A stretch of DNA of 64,000 nucleotides from Daphnia pulex (Eukaryota; Arthropoda; Branchiopoda; Diplostraca; Daphniidae): positions 7,192,001 to 7,256,000 of the forward strand of contig NC_060024.1 in assembly GCF_021134715.1 (NCBI RefSeq). Reading direction: 5' to 3'. The notes under the pieces are model-generated. The model was not told the origin of the DNA. It searched no databases and saw nothing but the letters and a program-made list of their open reading frames with translations. The translations under genes and the position numbers were made by a program. Shown in pieces: positions 1-10,650 of this stretch (within the stretch, counting starts at the first letter, position 1; every line of letters starts with the position of its first letter).

Positions 1-262
1 GTTGTCAATGTGTGATTGGAGATTTTTTTGGTAATAGAACTGCCTGTAAATTATAAAGGAAAATTTGGCACAATATTATTAAACATAGCGTTGCATTAAT
101 AATAACGTTGCATTAATATGCACAGCACAAAAGTAGCACAGAAATAATAATCGATCGCGATTTGCCGCATTTTGTGGGGTTTATAAATATGTTCTCAAGT
201 ACAAAAGGACAAATTATAAGAATTGCGATTTTTTTTCTTACGTGGGACCAGCTAGGGTTTAC

Positions 263-1279
263 CTTGAACAACTTTCGATGGTACAATGAAAAACTTCTCT
301 TGTAGGTTGGTGCATTTTCATATGAGATTTCAAGAATCCTCGAGTTTTAAAAGATGAATTGCAAACTGTGCACACATGTTCTGTATTTGAAAGAAAAAAA
401 ACTTTATGAAGTTATTCGGGTTATCGATAAAAAAGCGAAACATAGAATTATATCTTACTTTGCGCGTGAGCCTCAGCTTTATGTTTCCTCAATGCACTCC
501 ACATAGGAAATTCCTGATTACATCCCTCAGCAGTACAAAGATATCCTTTATGGATCTTTGCATGTCCCTTGAGCCTACTAGGCATCAGGAATCTTTTGCC
601 ACACCCTTCATAATCACATCTATGGAAAACAGTTCAAATCAAAACCAGTGTGTAAAACACAAATTATAAATTTAAAACAGTCATAATTAAAAAGTTGCAT
701 TTACACGTAAGGTAAAATTCCTGTGTGCTGATACTGATGAATTTTCAATTGCTGGTTCTTTTTAAATGTTTTTTCACATGTTGGGCATTTCAAAGAATTA
801 GCAGAATGAGCATTTTCATGATGTACCTTCATTTTCTGTCTTGAAACAAACTGTTTTCCACAATTTTCTTTAGGGCACCTAATGAAAAGTTATTCAAATG
901 AAAATTTTAAAAGCTGACATTGACTGACTTACAAAAACATTTCGACAGCTAATTGCTCATGAACTGTTGAGACATGTCGCTTTAAGTGGAATGATCTTGT
1001 GTAACTTTGTTCACACTGCTCACATTTGAAAGGTCGCTACAAATATTTAAAAAACATGTTTAGCTCTTACACATCTGAATTAAGGTCAAAACTGTTAAAA
1101 GCACATACTTCACCAGAGTGAATTCGTTCATGTTGTACAAGCCTTGATGGTTTCCCAAATGCAGCTGAGCAATCTTCATGTGTGCATTTGTAACGTTTTT
1201 TTACTGATTTTTTATTTCCTTTGTCTGTAGATTTGTCATCAATATCCACGTCTTCACTAAATTCCTCTCCTGAATCCAT
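263..1279 (-). CDS. TfIIIA: TFIIIA-like C2H2 zinc-finger protein (partial, runs off the left edge)
   Basis: Five exons can be read on the minus strand: 1279-1109, 1036-933, 878-705, 619-459 and 380-263. All join in phase with GT-AG introns. They encode an acidic N-terminus followed by seven complete C2H2 fingers and the start of an eighth (YKCTHEDC, RPFKCEQC, FLCPKENC, LKCPTCEKTF, YVCDYEGC, YLCTAEGC, HVCTVCN, FHCTIESC). The first linker is HSGERPF, close to the TGEKPF consensus. Finger spacing, the C-x4-C fingers and the PSRLKGHAKIHKGY stretch of finger 5 match my memory of transcription factor IIIA, a nine-finger protein that binds the internal control region of 5S rRNA genes and 5S RNA. The last visible exon ends at a donor (AAG|GTAAAC), so the ninth finger and C-terminus lie beyond base 1. 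I chose the Met at 1279; an in-frame Met at 1357 would add 26 residues that look unlike the family. Confidence 0.85.
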
Positions 1280-1626
1280 CCCTATCTCTGAAACAGTCTT
1301 TACTTTATGTGTGAAAGACACAAGCAATCTAAGAGTGATTTCAGATTTCAACTTCAATGCTCATCAATACTGGTCAATAGTTTCCTTAATGTGGTGTAAA
1401 AACGAAACTGAGGCACTCGATGTAACAACAACACTGTGTTAATTACGGTGTTACGAACACGTGTCCGTTGTCCCACCATGAAGGATGAAACGAAGGAAGG
1501 CACGAAACAAGTATGCCTGCTAAAACTAATATTAGTAGTAACAAAACAAATAGTATTTCACTTTTAAATATACTTTTGCTAATTAAATCAATGGAAATTG
1601 GAAACTGCAACTAGAATAAATGAAAA
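1280..1626. promoter_or_regulatory. Probable divergent promoter between the TFIIIA gene and plus-strand genes
   Basis: This interval separates the minus-strand TFIIIA start from the first plus-strand reading frame. I see no clear TATA box and no coding signal after the TFIIIA start. A shared promoter is inferred from head-to-head geometry only. Confidence 0.3.
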
Positions 1627-1839
1627 ATGAAAAAAGAAAGTTCAAATTCAATAACAACGTCAAGCCAAGCAGTCGACGGCGTAACCAAACACAAAAGATT
1701 CGTCGGTCTTCTGCAAGAAATATGGCGCGATAATTGGAATAATTTAAATACTGATGTGGCAGAACGGAAAGAAGATTTGACCAAATACAAGATAATTGAC
1801 TGGAGCTCGTATTTTAAATTGAGTAATCTAAAACCGTAA
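1627..1839 (+). CDS. Small unassigned reading frame, 70 aa
   Basis: An uninterrupted 70-codon frame begins MKKESSNSITTSSQAVDG, has a tryptophan-rich middle (LLQEIWRDNWNN), and ends at a TAA after a charged helix-like segment and IIDWSSYFKL. I do not recognise it. Four tryptophans and many charged residues in 70 codons look more protein-like than chance AT-rich DNA. It sits between the divergent TFIIIA gene and BBS5, as a small housekeeping gene might. No signal peptide or membrane segment is visible. It could equally be a chance frame in the BBS5 upstream region. Confidence 0.35.
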   Translation: MKKESSNSITTSSQAVDGVTKHKRFVGLLQEIWRDNWNNLNTDVAERKEDLTKYKIIDWSSYFKLSNLKP

Positions 1840-2056
1840 AACGTAATAAACTGTTAAATCTAGCATTTACACGTTTTCGTGGATTTCGTTATTAAAACCG
1901 TTAAGTGCGTGTGCGTCGACCATGCAGCGCACCATGGCAACCCACAGTGAAAACAAATCGTTTGATGAAAACAAAAGTTACAAAACGTAGACTAGCACTA
2001 GAGGATAAGGCCTCACATTAATAATTATCATAAATCTGCTGTTATCGAAAAAAATC

Positions 2057-3651
2057 ATGCCGTATTGGCAAGAAAATGAAATTCGGTTCGATGTGAGTTC
2101 AAGGTAAGGTTTTTTTAAATATCTTGAATAAACTGCGTATATCATGATTTTGATCGCACATTTTAAAATTAGTTATTTGGCTACGGTTACTGGCGAATCA
2201 GTTCTTGAACGAGTAGAACCAGTTGAAGACACAAAAGCAAACAGCGGTGAAGCTGGCTGTTTAATTATGACAAATTTGAGATTGTTGTGGTTTTCCAATA
2301 AAACTGCTAAGCTCAATTTGAGTAAGTATATTATTTAGGTGTTTTTTTCCAATTTTTTACTTCTTTAGTTATGGAATATTTAATAAATACTATTCTGTTC
2401 GTAGCAATTGGATACAACACTTTAGTTACAATTACTTCTCAGTCAGCAAAGAACGTAATTATAATAAACTAGCATATTATTATGGCACATTAGAAGAAAG
2501 GAATGACTTATTAATGTCCTTTGTTTCCAGAAAAAACTGAATTCAACTGATGCATTGTATCTGTTGGCCAAAGTAGGAAATGGAAGGTTCGAATTCTTAT
2601 TCACACCTTTACTGGAGAATAAAACGAATTATTCTGTCATTCTAAACGAAATCCATAAGTATGTCATGTAAAATATTTTATTACTTCCCTCTATTCATGT
2701 GTGGTCTTATCAACACTTATTATGAAAACAAAACTATTTGATATTTTTAGGAGTTATGTTGCATCAAAGCCGTTTCGTGAACTGCGACTGCGACACCATA
2801 TTATTCACGCTAATCAGTTGAAAGTAATGCCGCTTGAACATATATGTAACAGGGTCGAGGGAGTCTGGAATTTAGCCAACAACCAAGTAGGTACTTTTAA
2901 ATCCTAGATTATAAATCTCATCATAGGTGATTTTGTAATGAATTTAACTGACTCTATTTGTTCAATGTCCATTGATCCACTCTAAAACCTTACATCAATG
3001 ATCTCAATATATAAAAATTATATCATTTGAAGGGAAATTTGGGTTGTTTCATCATTACAAATGTTCGAGTCGTTTGGTTCGCTACTTTGAATGAATATTT
3101 TAACATTTCTCTTCCTTACTTACAAATCGCACAGGTAGTATGAATAAGCTAGCGAGATGAAATCGAGTTAACCCTATTCGTCTTTTAAAGTTTAGCCTAC
3201 GAGACTCAAAATTTGGCAAAGTTCTGGTAATAGAATCAACGGAGAATAACGGAGGACGATACCTTCTGGGTTTTCGCATAGATCCAGCAAGTCGACTCAA
3301 ACAAATCCTCCAAGAAATTCAATCATTGCATCTCACACAGATACGGAATCCCGAACTTGGCGTTTCTTGGAATTCCATTTCAACGGTAAAAAAAAATATA
3401 AAGTTTATTATTAGTAGTACCTTTGTTTAAATGCGATATGCAATTATTAGCGTCAAACAGATGCCTTAGGACCAGTTCAAGACGAGAAGGAAGACGAAGG
3501 TGTACGGTGTTTTACTAATTATTTACAGACTGACTATATGGATTCAGTTTCTTGTGGTCATCCACCTGAATTCGATAGAACTATCGGCCTAGCAATGGAG
3601 AAGCTACCGAGCGGAGTCAATCGTAACACACTTTGGCAAATAATTTTTTAA
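2057..3651 (+). CDS. BBS5: Bardet-Biedl syndrome 5 protein homologue (BBSome subunit)
   Basis: Eight exons (2057-2103, 2173-2321, 2405-2454, 2531-2658, 2751-2886, 3033-3134, 3191-3385, 3451-3651) join in phase to 335 aa; human BBS5, from memory, is 341. The protein starts [15 protein letters not shown]. It carries the two tandem PH-like (DM16) repeats of the family: [14 protein letters not shown] in the first, and GVWNLANNQ followed by [10 protein letters not shown] in the second, then LRDSKFG and [12 protein letters not shown]. The C-terminus [11 protein letters not shown]...LWQIIF matches the family's closing helix. BBS5 is part of the BBSome, which moves membrane proteins in and out of cilia; its PH-like domains bind phosphoinositides. 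Introns are mostly 57-146 bases. An AATAAA lies at about 3764. The gene converges on the spindle-F-like gene. Confidence 0.93.
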
Positions 3652-4098
3652 AAATGCAGGGAAATTCTAAAAATATAATTAATGCAACCATCCCCGTATC
3701 CCGTCCGCAGATAACACTATTTGCTTGATTCAATTTATATGGTTTACGTGGATTTGGATCATAAATAAAATATTTAAAAACTGTAGTTCATCTTTTATCT
3801 TGTTGAAATAGTAAAATGCGCTAAAGAAATAAAAAGTTTTACTAAATAACTAGATTCCTCCATATCAATAGGCTGCAAGATTTGAAAACGCAGTTTATTA
3901 ATAAGGTACCGATAAATAAAACCATAGTATAGCTTAAACCACGATAGTAATAAATAGCTGTTCTGTTTGTAGTAATAACAGGAGGATTTTAAGTTGAACA
4001 GGAAAAATTGCAAAGGCCCACAGAATTTAAGGAAGTATTTCGTTGATTAATTTTTGCCAAGTTTTCGGAATTTTCAAAATATCACAGAAGTAATTGAT

Positions 4099-5268
4099 TC
4101 AAGTACTCATACTAAGAATTTCGAAGTCAGGCATATGACCTTCCCCATCAAAATGTGACATTACGTGATCAACGAATTCGTCTTGAGATATAACCGTAGA
4201 AAAAATATTTTCACACAGAGGGCTGAAAATAATAATACGATAAATGGTTAGTCAAATTTCATATCTTGATTATGTAGCTTTATATTAAATACTGTACCAA
4301 ATGCGATCCTGAAGGTTCATATTTTTCCACACCGACGAATTGCTCAAATCTGGTGCATGCATATCGAAACTAGTTTGCGTTACGACACTTGCTGCTCCCG
4401 TTTCATTGGCTAAGAATAATATTTGTGCTTTAAGAGTAAACAGAAAAGTATATACAAATAATTTATCCTTACCAGATGTAATTTTCAATATTTGATGTAG
4501 ATGACGCAATTTTATGTTTTGACCTTGTAGCTTTTCTTGCAGAGCAAGTGCAGCCTGTGTACAATGTTGAACATGATCCAGGGGATCTGTATCATCAGTT
4601 TCATCTGATAGAATAGAAAGTTCCTGAACTGCTTCCATCGAGTTTTGTTGAATTTCCATCATTCTTGAGCACTGCTCTTCGAGTTCACCTTGTCCTCTTT
4701 TTAAACTGTGCAGTATTTTAGATGAAAGTTCTTCGACAATTACACCTTTTCCATTTTCTAAAGCTGGAGACCAAAGCCCTTTACGGACCATATCCAATTC
4801 TCTTTGAATAGCACTAAGATTAGGTTCTGAATATGTGCGGCTTGTGACATCTAGTGTTTTGGGTCTGGAATCAGCACTACCATGAAGCTCAACTGTTACA
4901 AGGCTGTCATGGGATCCTTCAAGATCTTCTTTAACTTCTGTCAGATCTGACTTGAAGCTTTCCGAGTCTGTTCTGTATGCATTGCCAACTCTGCCACGGG
5001 CAAACATTGTCAGCTTTTCTGCAAGGAGTGAGCATTCTTGTTGTTTGGAATGAAACTCTTGTGTAAGTCTTAAATTTCTTTCTCTCAATCGGATCTGCTG
5101 ATCCTGTAATCGCTCGACTTCAACTACAAGTTCTGTACGACTTGTGACAAGTCTTTCATTTTCCACTTGCAAAGATTCAACTCGATTTTGAAGTTTCTTG
5201 TAGCGTTCTTCCAAATTTCTCAATGCCGTCTGCAAATACACCACATTGTTACTGTTTGACTGAGTCAT
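4099..5268 (-). CDS. spn-F: Spindle-F-like coiled-coil protein with C-terminal zinc finger
   Basis: Three exons (5268-4473, 4409-4298, 4222-4099) join in phase to 343 aa. Residues about 8-92 form a coiled coil (ALRNLEERYKKLQNRVESLQVENE). A Ser/Thr- and acid-rich middle and a second helical stretch follow. Residues 303-327 form a C2H2-type finger with Cys303, Cys306, His322 and His326 (CPLCENIF...DHVMSHF). The N-terminal helix and this finger match what I remember of Drosophila Spindle-F, a microtubule-associated adaptor and substrate of the kinase Ik2 (IKK-epsilon) in oocyte polarity, bristle and neuron shaping. An in-frame upstream Met at 5442 would add a hydrophobic, unlikely leader, so MTQSNSN at 5268 is preferred. 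Related TBK1/IKK-epsilon adaptors (TANK, TBKBP1 type) are the alternative. Confidence 0.72.
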
Positions 5269-5529
5269 CGTATATATAGACGAGATATATGACGTACCAG
5301 CTAAATTATTCAATACAACAGTAAATACAGAGATATGAAACAAGACTGCACAGAAACGAAAGGAACTACTGAAACCGGAAAACCACACAAAATAATGTAC
5401 CGTGACTTCCCCTTCCTCTGTCTTCTTCTTCTGCCTTGTCAAAACACATTACGTGAACCACCATCTACCGTCGATTTCGATAAAATAAAAACAATTTTTA
5501 TCAGTCTGATCCTGGTCTGATCCTGATTC

Positions 5530-6190
5530 ATCAAGGAAAAAGGGAAGCGTTATCGTCTTTTCGATATAAAATATTAAAATCTACTGCATTTATGTTTTTT
5601 TTTGGTTGGTTATTCTTTTATTTATTCTAATCGTATGATCGTAAAATCTTTTGATATCTTATCTATCGATCTGCTGATCAGTAAGTCATGACTCACTCAA
5701 CTGCAAGTCCACGTTACTGAGACTGTTTTCTATTTTGAAAGAAAATAAATGTAAAAACATTTGATATTTTGTTCGATTTATATTTTTTTTATACACAGCT
5801 CACATCACACAGAAGATGAAGCGTTAGAAGATTTCACTCGCAGAACTTTTGTGAATTGTCAAAGTTTTTTGTTGTTTTTTTATGTATACTTGAGGCTTTC
5901 AAAGGTACCTGCTATTGTGAGTTTTGTTGATAAATTCAATGCAATCTCAGGAGAGCCCAAATAGATTCAGGGTGTTTCAATATGAAGAACTTTTTCAAAA
6001 TTAAATGCCTTGGGTTGTGCTCCATATAAAAAGAATGCGGTAAACAAACTATCACAAAATAATAACGGACACGAGAGAGAGCGTGCAGAGAATTCAATAA
6101 AAAAAATTCAATTAAAAAAAATATGATCCTTTCCCACTTTTAAAGGATAAGGTTTTTGCAGGTTTAAAAATTTTGGTTGCCCTGTTTTAT
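5530..6190. other. Intergenic spacer, no gene seen
   Basis: AT-rich DNA between the spindle-F promoter side and the 3' end of the vermiform-like gene. The longest plus-strand frame (5761-5964) is poly-Phe/Tyr-like and unconvincing. I see no RNA gene or repeat. Confidence 0.5.
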
Positions 6191-6196
6191 TGTTGT

Positions 6197-8809
6197 TTAG
6201 TTGGAGAAACCATCACCGGTAGGATCGAGGATCCATGGGTAGTTGTTCGGGCACTCCATACAGGTGTGAAGGCGGAGGATCTCTCCTGGCAATTCTCTGT
6301 TGGATTGGGGAAAAAAATCAATAAATATTGATGAGCTGAAACATCTCCAATGAATTGTGTGTGCTAAACTAATTACCTTGTGGTCAATGGGCAAGCATTG
6401 GGCAAGGAGCAGAAAGGCTGTCCCTTAACGTCGCATTTCTCCTTCCACTCTTGAAAGTCCCTCAGAGCGCTCAATTCGGTGGGGTTCTGCATCCATTGGA
6501 TAACCTGTAGCAAACGAACGTGTGGTTAGTTTTTCTTTCGTTCATCATCAATGACTTATGAGTTAAAAAAAAAATTAATGGTGTTACCTGCAACATGGTG
6601 ACGAAGTAGACGTCATTGCGAGCAATCATCTCATCCATAAACTTGATGAGTTCATTCTTGAACTCTTTCTTGCTCTTGAGCCAAGAAGCTCCGAAGTGGA
6701 GACCCAATGGGGCGCGGTTGGTGCTCAAATGGCGGTCGACATTGTGGCGGAGCATGCGACCGAACTGTTCACCAGTGGCGATGTTGGTGCAAGAATCGAC
6801 CATGTGGCAACCGGGCAGGGACTCGTCGAATGTGGGGTCGTCACGACGATCGAGCTCGTTGATGACCATCTCCCAGATGGGGTGGCTGCGGCTGGGGCAG
6901 TTCTGGGCATTGCCGATGCACTTGTGAGGCATGCGGAAGTAGAGCGTGTACGGCCAGATGGGAACGCGGCCAAGAGGGGCGGTGATGGACGAGTCGTAGA
7001 CGAAGAACTGGTCGGCCATCATGTCGAATTGCTTGTTGCCGCCGACGCGCAAGTAAGGAGCGCGGACGCCGATGATGGAGCCGTCGGTGATGTTGGCGAA
7101 ACGCTCAATGATCAATCGGTTGCCGGCCATCTCAGCCAACCAGTCGTCGTAGGTGCCATCGGTCCAGTATTTGGAACTGTCCTTGCTGGTGACGGAGAAA
7201 GAGGAGATCTCGTGTCCGCGGCGGTGGAAGTCTTGGACGGCAGAGTAGTTGGTGTACTTGTGCGAAACGAAGAAAGTTCCTATTAGAAATAAATGAGACA
7301 ATTGTAGTCAATGAGTAGAAAAGATTTGTTAAAATAATTCAGGCTATTACCTTTAGCTTGGCAGCCGTTGGGGTTGAGACGAAGTCCGCTGAAGATCTCT
7401 TCGTACAAATCAATGTTGTCGGTGTTCATGGCGCCGTTGAAAGTGAGCGTGATCATCTGGGGGACGTTGCTGGCCTCCAATTCGCCGGGAATGCGAGTAC
7501 CATCGGCTGAGCAATAGCAGTCGGGAAGGCTGCACTGAGTTGGGTCGCACTCGGGGGCACGGTTGGGGTCAGAGTCGACACCTGAAGATTTAAAAAAAAA
7601 AAAAAATCAAATTAATGAATGAACACCCAGCTCGGTTAATTAAGGCCAAGAGTTGTGCATGTAAAACACGTACTGCAAGCGTTTTCATCAGATCCGTCCT
7701 TGCAATCGGGTTTGTCGTCGCAGAAAAGAGCCTTGTCGATACATTCTCCGTTACCGCACGAGAGTTTACCATCCGGGCAGATGGGCTCGTCAGTCTTCAG
7801 CTTGGGCAAAGCCTTGCGGGGTCCTGAATCATTGATGGAATTGTTTTGATTTAGTAAATCTTCCATTTTATTTGGTTATCGAAATGGTAGAAAATCTTAC
7901 GGTCAAGTTTGTCGCAGTTGGTGACTTTGGCCTTCCAGTCGCACGTCTGTCGCTCAACATCGAAACCCAAACCGGCCGGGCAACGGACAGCTGCTAAACG
8001 GATGGCACCAGCAATTCCAGCTCGATCGCAACGCACTACATCACGACAATCTCCCTCGGTGGAAAGTCGAAAGTACTCCTCTGGCGGTCTGTCCTCGCAC
8101 AATTGCTCAGGGGTCTGGGCAGCTTCCTGAGCGTGGCTGAAACCTGGTGGAACGAATAAAAATATGATAAAGACAAATCCATTCAATGTTATTAATGTTA
8201 TTATGCATGCCCATTCAAATGAAATGAAAAGAAAGCAACGACACTGTTTCTAGGAACGATAGAAATGGTTATGGGTTCTCGGATCGCAGCCTTGGAATCG
8301 TGTGAAATGGCGATAGAAAAATTAAAGAGAAAGCGGGTCAACTACCGCGAGAGATGCCAAGTGAAAGGATCTATCGCACAACAGCTCTCTCGTCCATTTC
8401 TCTCGATAGGCTCAGTTTACCGAGACTTGTGAACTCGAGCTTTCTCCATTGTCATCTATACTACTAGTTAGTCATCGCTCTGTCGGCTCTTTGGCTTCCA
8501 GAAAATCAAGAATGACCTGAATTCAGGACGCATTCGGCTGACGATCAATCTGATGATGAACAGCAACTCATTTCTTTTTTTGGCACGATTTCTAATTTCG
8601 TTGGTCTACGTGATGAGCTTCAACAAATGCAAAAACAATTAAATCAAGAGCCGAGTCACCGATGAGGCAACAACGCTGGTGAAAGTGTTTTTCGACAAGA
8701 ATCATTTGGGCACGTCAATTCTAAGCACAATCAAGAGAATCGTATAGAAATGAGAAAGTCGTCAAAACTTACCGGCAACGAGAAGTAGCACTAGGCAGAT
8801 GGACTTCAT
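6197..8809 (-). CDS. verm: Vermiform-like chitin deacetylase (CDA2), catalytic motifs altered
   Basis: Seven exons (8809-8773, 8143-7901, 7823-7674, 7581-7351, 7279-6588, 6504-6377, 6296-6197) join in phase to 526 aa. In order: signal peptide ([13 protein letters not shown]), a six-cysteine chitin-binding peritrophin-A domain (about residues 28-88), an LDL-receptor class A module ending [10 protein letters not shown] (about 109-143), and a polysaccharide-deacetylase (NodB-like) domain to the end. This is the group I chitin deacetylase architecture; such proteins act on extracellular cuticular or tracheal chitin. Motif 1 reads TFNGA (Asn192-Gly193) instead of TFDDA. Motif 2 reads FSVTS (248-252) instead of HSITH. 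Motif 3 RAPYLRVGG is kept. The metal-binding residues are thus largely lost, so deacetylase activity is doubtful. I recall similar changes in insect CDA2 proteins. An AATAAA signal lies only 6 bases after the stop (6191-6186). Confidence 0.9.
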
Positions 8810-8968
8810 CTTGATTGAAGAGGAAATTGGGTTTCGGATGAAAATGCGCAAAAATGAATGTCAAGAAAGAATGAAAGAGATGACAAGTTGAGTCCAAAGA
8901 GCTTGTGTTGCGTTCAGGTGATTCGAACGCCGCGCGTTCCAAATTACAACTGCCTCCCGAAGTTCTCC

Positions 8969-8991
8969 CACCCACTGGGCTTTATACCCGG
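8969..8991 (-). promoter_or_regulatory. Core promoter of the vermiform-like gene (TATA cassette)
   Basis: On the minus strand the sequence is CCGGGTATAAA, four bases, then AGTGGGTG. The TATAAAG begins at 8986, about 175 bases upstream of the start codon. A CAGT initiator-like site lies at 8952-8949, about 35 bases downstream of the TATA box. The same cassette precedes the serpentine-like gene. Confidence 0.65.
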
Positions 8992-9281
8992 GGTTCAAGT
9001 TGGTCATTCTTATTCCCGTCTCGCTGTGGGTGTTGGGGCGCCTCCTCCTTTTGCAGCCCCGTCGGTTTCCCACGGCTCCCTTCAAAAAACTTAAGCTCAC
9101 CGGTCGGCCATCTTCTTTCTCCGCCTTTTCTCTCCGCTATATAAGCCACTAGTTTCTTTCGCCCACCATTGGTCCGTTCTTCCTCCACTTTCACCCGTCT
9201 CGGAAAAGTTGTCCGATCAAAAATAACAAGCGGCCGGGCTCACCTGGGACTCTCTCACACAACATAATGGATTTATAAGTT

Positions 9282-9300
9282 GGGGGGGGGGGGGGGGGGG
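9282..9300 (+). repeat. G19 homopolymer
   Basis: Nineteen consecutive G residues. This could be a real hypermutable tract or a length-uncertain assembly site; G-quadruplex formation is possible. Confidence 0.9.
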
Positions 9301-10109
9301 TTTGAAAGAACAAAGAGAGAAAAGTGATTCAAAAAGATGCCATCAACTTGATACCGTTGAACAAGGACAAGTTGAACAGTAGGGAAGCTGTTTCCTGGCT
9401 GATCCATCTGGGAATTCAATAATAAGGCCAGACCCGTACATTGGATGTTTTGAATCCGTTCAAGGTTGAAAGCTATCACTTTGGCCCAATGCCATAATTC
9501 TATCTACGATCAACTTATCACCTAATACGCAACTCATGGGGACTTGTAATTTATTTTCGCTGCAACGTCGCCTCCAGTGCTTTCAACAGTTATGGATAAT
9601 ACCAGAAGAACCTTAAGCAACCGGTCCTTATTTTGTAAAGAAAGCGATCCATCAAGGACTGGATTTCACAGTTGAAAGGAACAAAAAAAAAGTAAAAAAA
9701 AAAAGTAAAATAAATAATAAATCATGATAGAGGGGGAAAAAAATAACTGTTACAAGAGATTGCGCTAAAAAGAGAAAACCAATCAAATATATGATACCCC
9801 CTATAAACCTATTTTGACAACGGTAATTCATCTATGAATTCAATATGCGATTTGATTTGAGATTCGATATCGCCAGCATATCTGCGATGTCAATCTTTTC
9901 CCGATTTTCATTTCGGTTGGCTTGTAATATGCGACCATATACATCACTCAGCCATGGATTGCAATATGGACATCAGTGTGTTTGACATTGCTCCAATTTC
10001 TCCAATAGCGGCAGTGTCAGCGACAAATTTCGACGAAATGAGAGGGAAAGGATTTTCCTCCGACCAAGGACGACAAGAGTTTTTCTATTATTTTTTCTTG
10101 CTTTTCAAA

Positions 10110-10136
10110 CAGAAAGAGAGAGAGAGAGAGAGAGAG
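10110..10136 (+). repeat. (GA)n microsatellite
   Basis: Uninterrupted GA dinucleotide run in the spacer upstream of the vermiform-like gene. Confidence 0.9.
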
Positions 10137-10562
10137 TGGTCATTTGCTATAGTGACAAACATGTTGTTTCATTTACCTACCAAACCCATTATCGCCCATT
10201 ATGTAACTTACGGCTAAAAGATAAGTTGGTAAAGGCCAAACGATATACTATCTTGCTATTCCGGAAGCGAAAAGATGGTTGTGTGTTGTACCCAGTACCA
10301 TAACTAGAACAAAAAATATGCCAAGAGAAAACCTGGGAACTCTGTTGGGGGGGAGATTTGCAAAAGGCCGCAAGGAATAATGAAAAATACAAAACAGGAT
10401 TGTATTATCGTCGATACTTTCTCCGTGGGCGCGATGGCACATAATTCCCCATCGCATTAGAAATGGTGACGTCATAGTGATCTGATTTTCTCACCAAATG
10501 GCCCGTGTGTTAACACGGTGGAATGGCTTGTTTCTTTGTTCGGTCTTATTATTCGATGGCGG

Positions 10563-10570
10563 AGAGCGAG

Positions 10571-10607
<37 letters not shown>

Positions 10608-10650
10608 AACACGTATCCAAATGGTGTGTGTGTGTGTGTGTGTGTGTGTA
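10563..10650 (+). repeat. Compound (GA)n and (TG)n microsatellite
   Basis: A GA run (about 10,573-10,606) is followed 16 bases later by a TG run (about 10,623-10,649). Long GA runs are potential GAGA-factor sites in arthropods, but no function is shown here. Confidence 0.9.

Noticed and set aside
6696..7286. Long plus-strand frame of 196 codons
   Set aside because: It is the antisense shadow of the vermiform-like catalytic exon; the minus-strand frame has the domains, motifs and splice sites.
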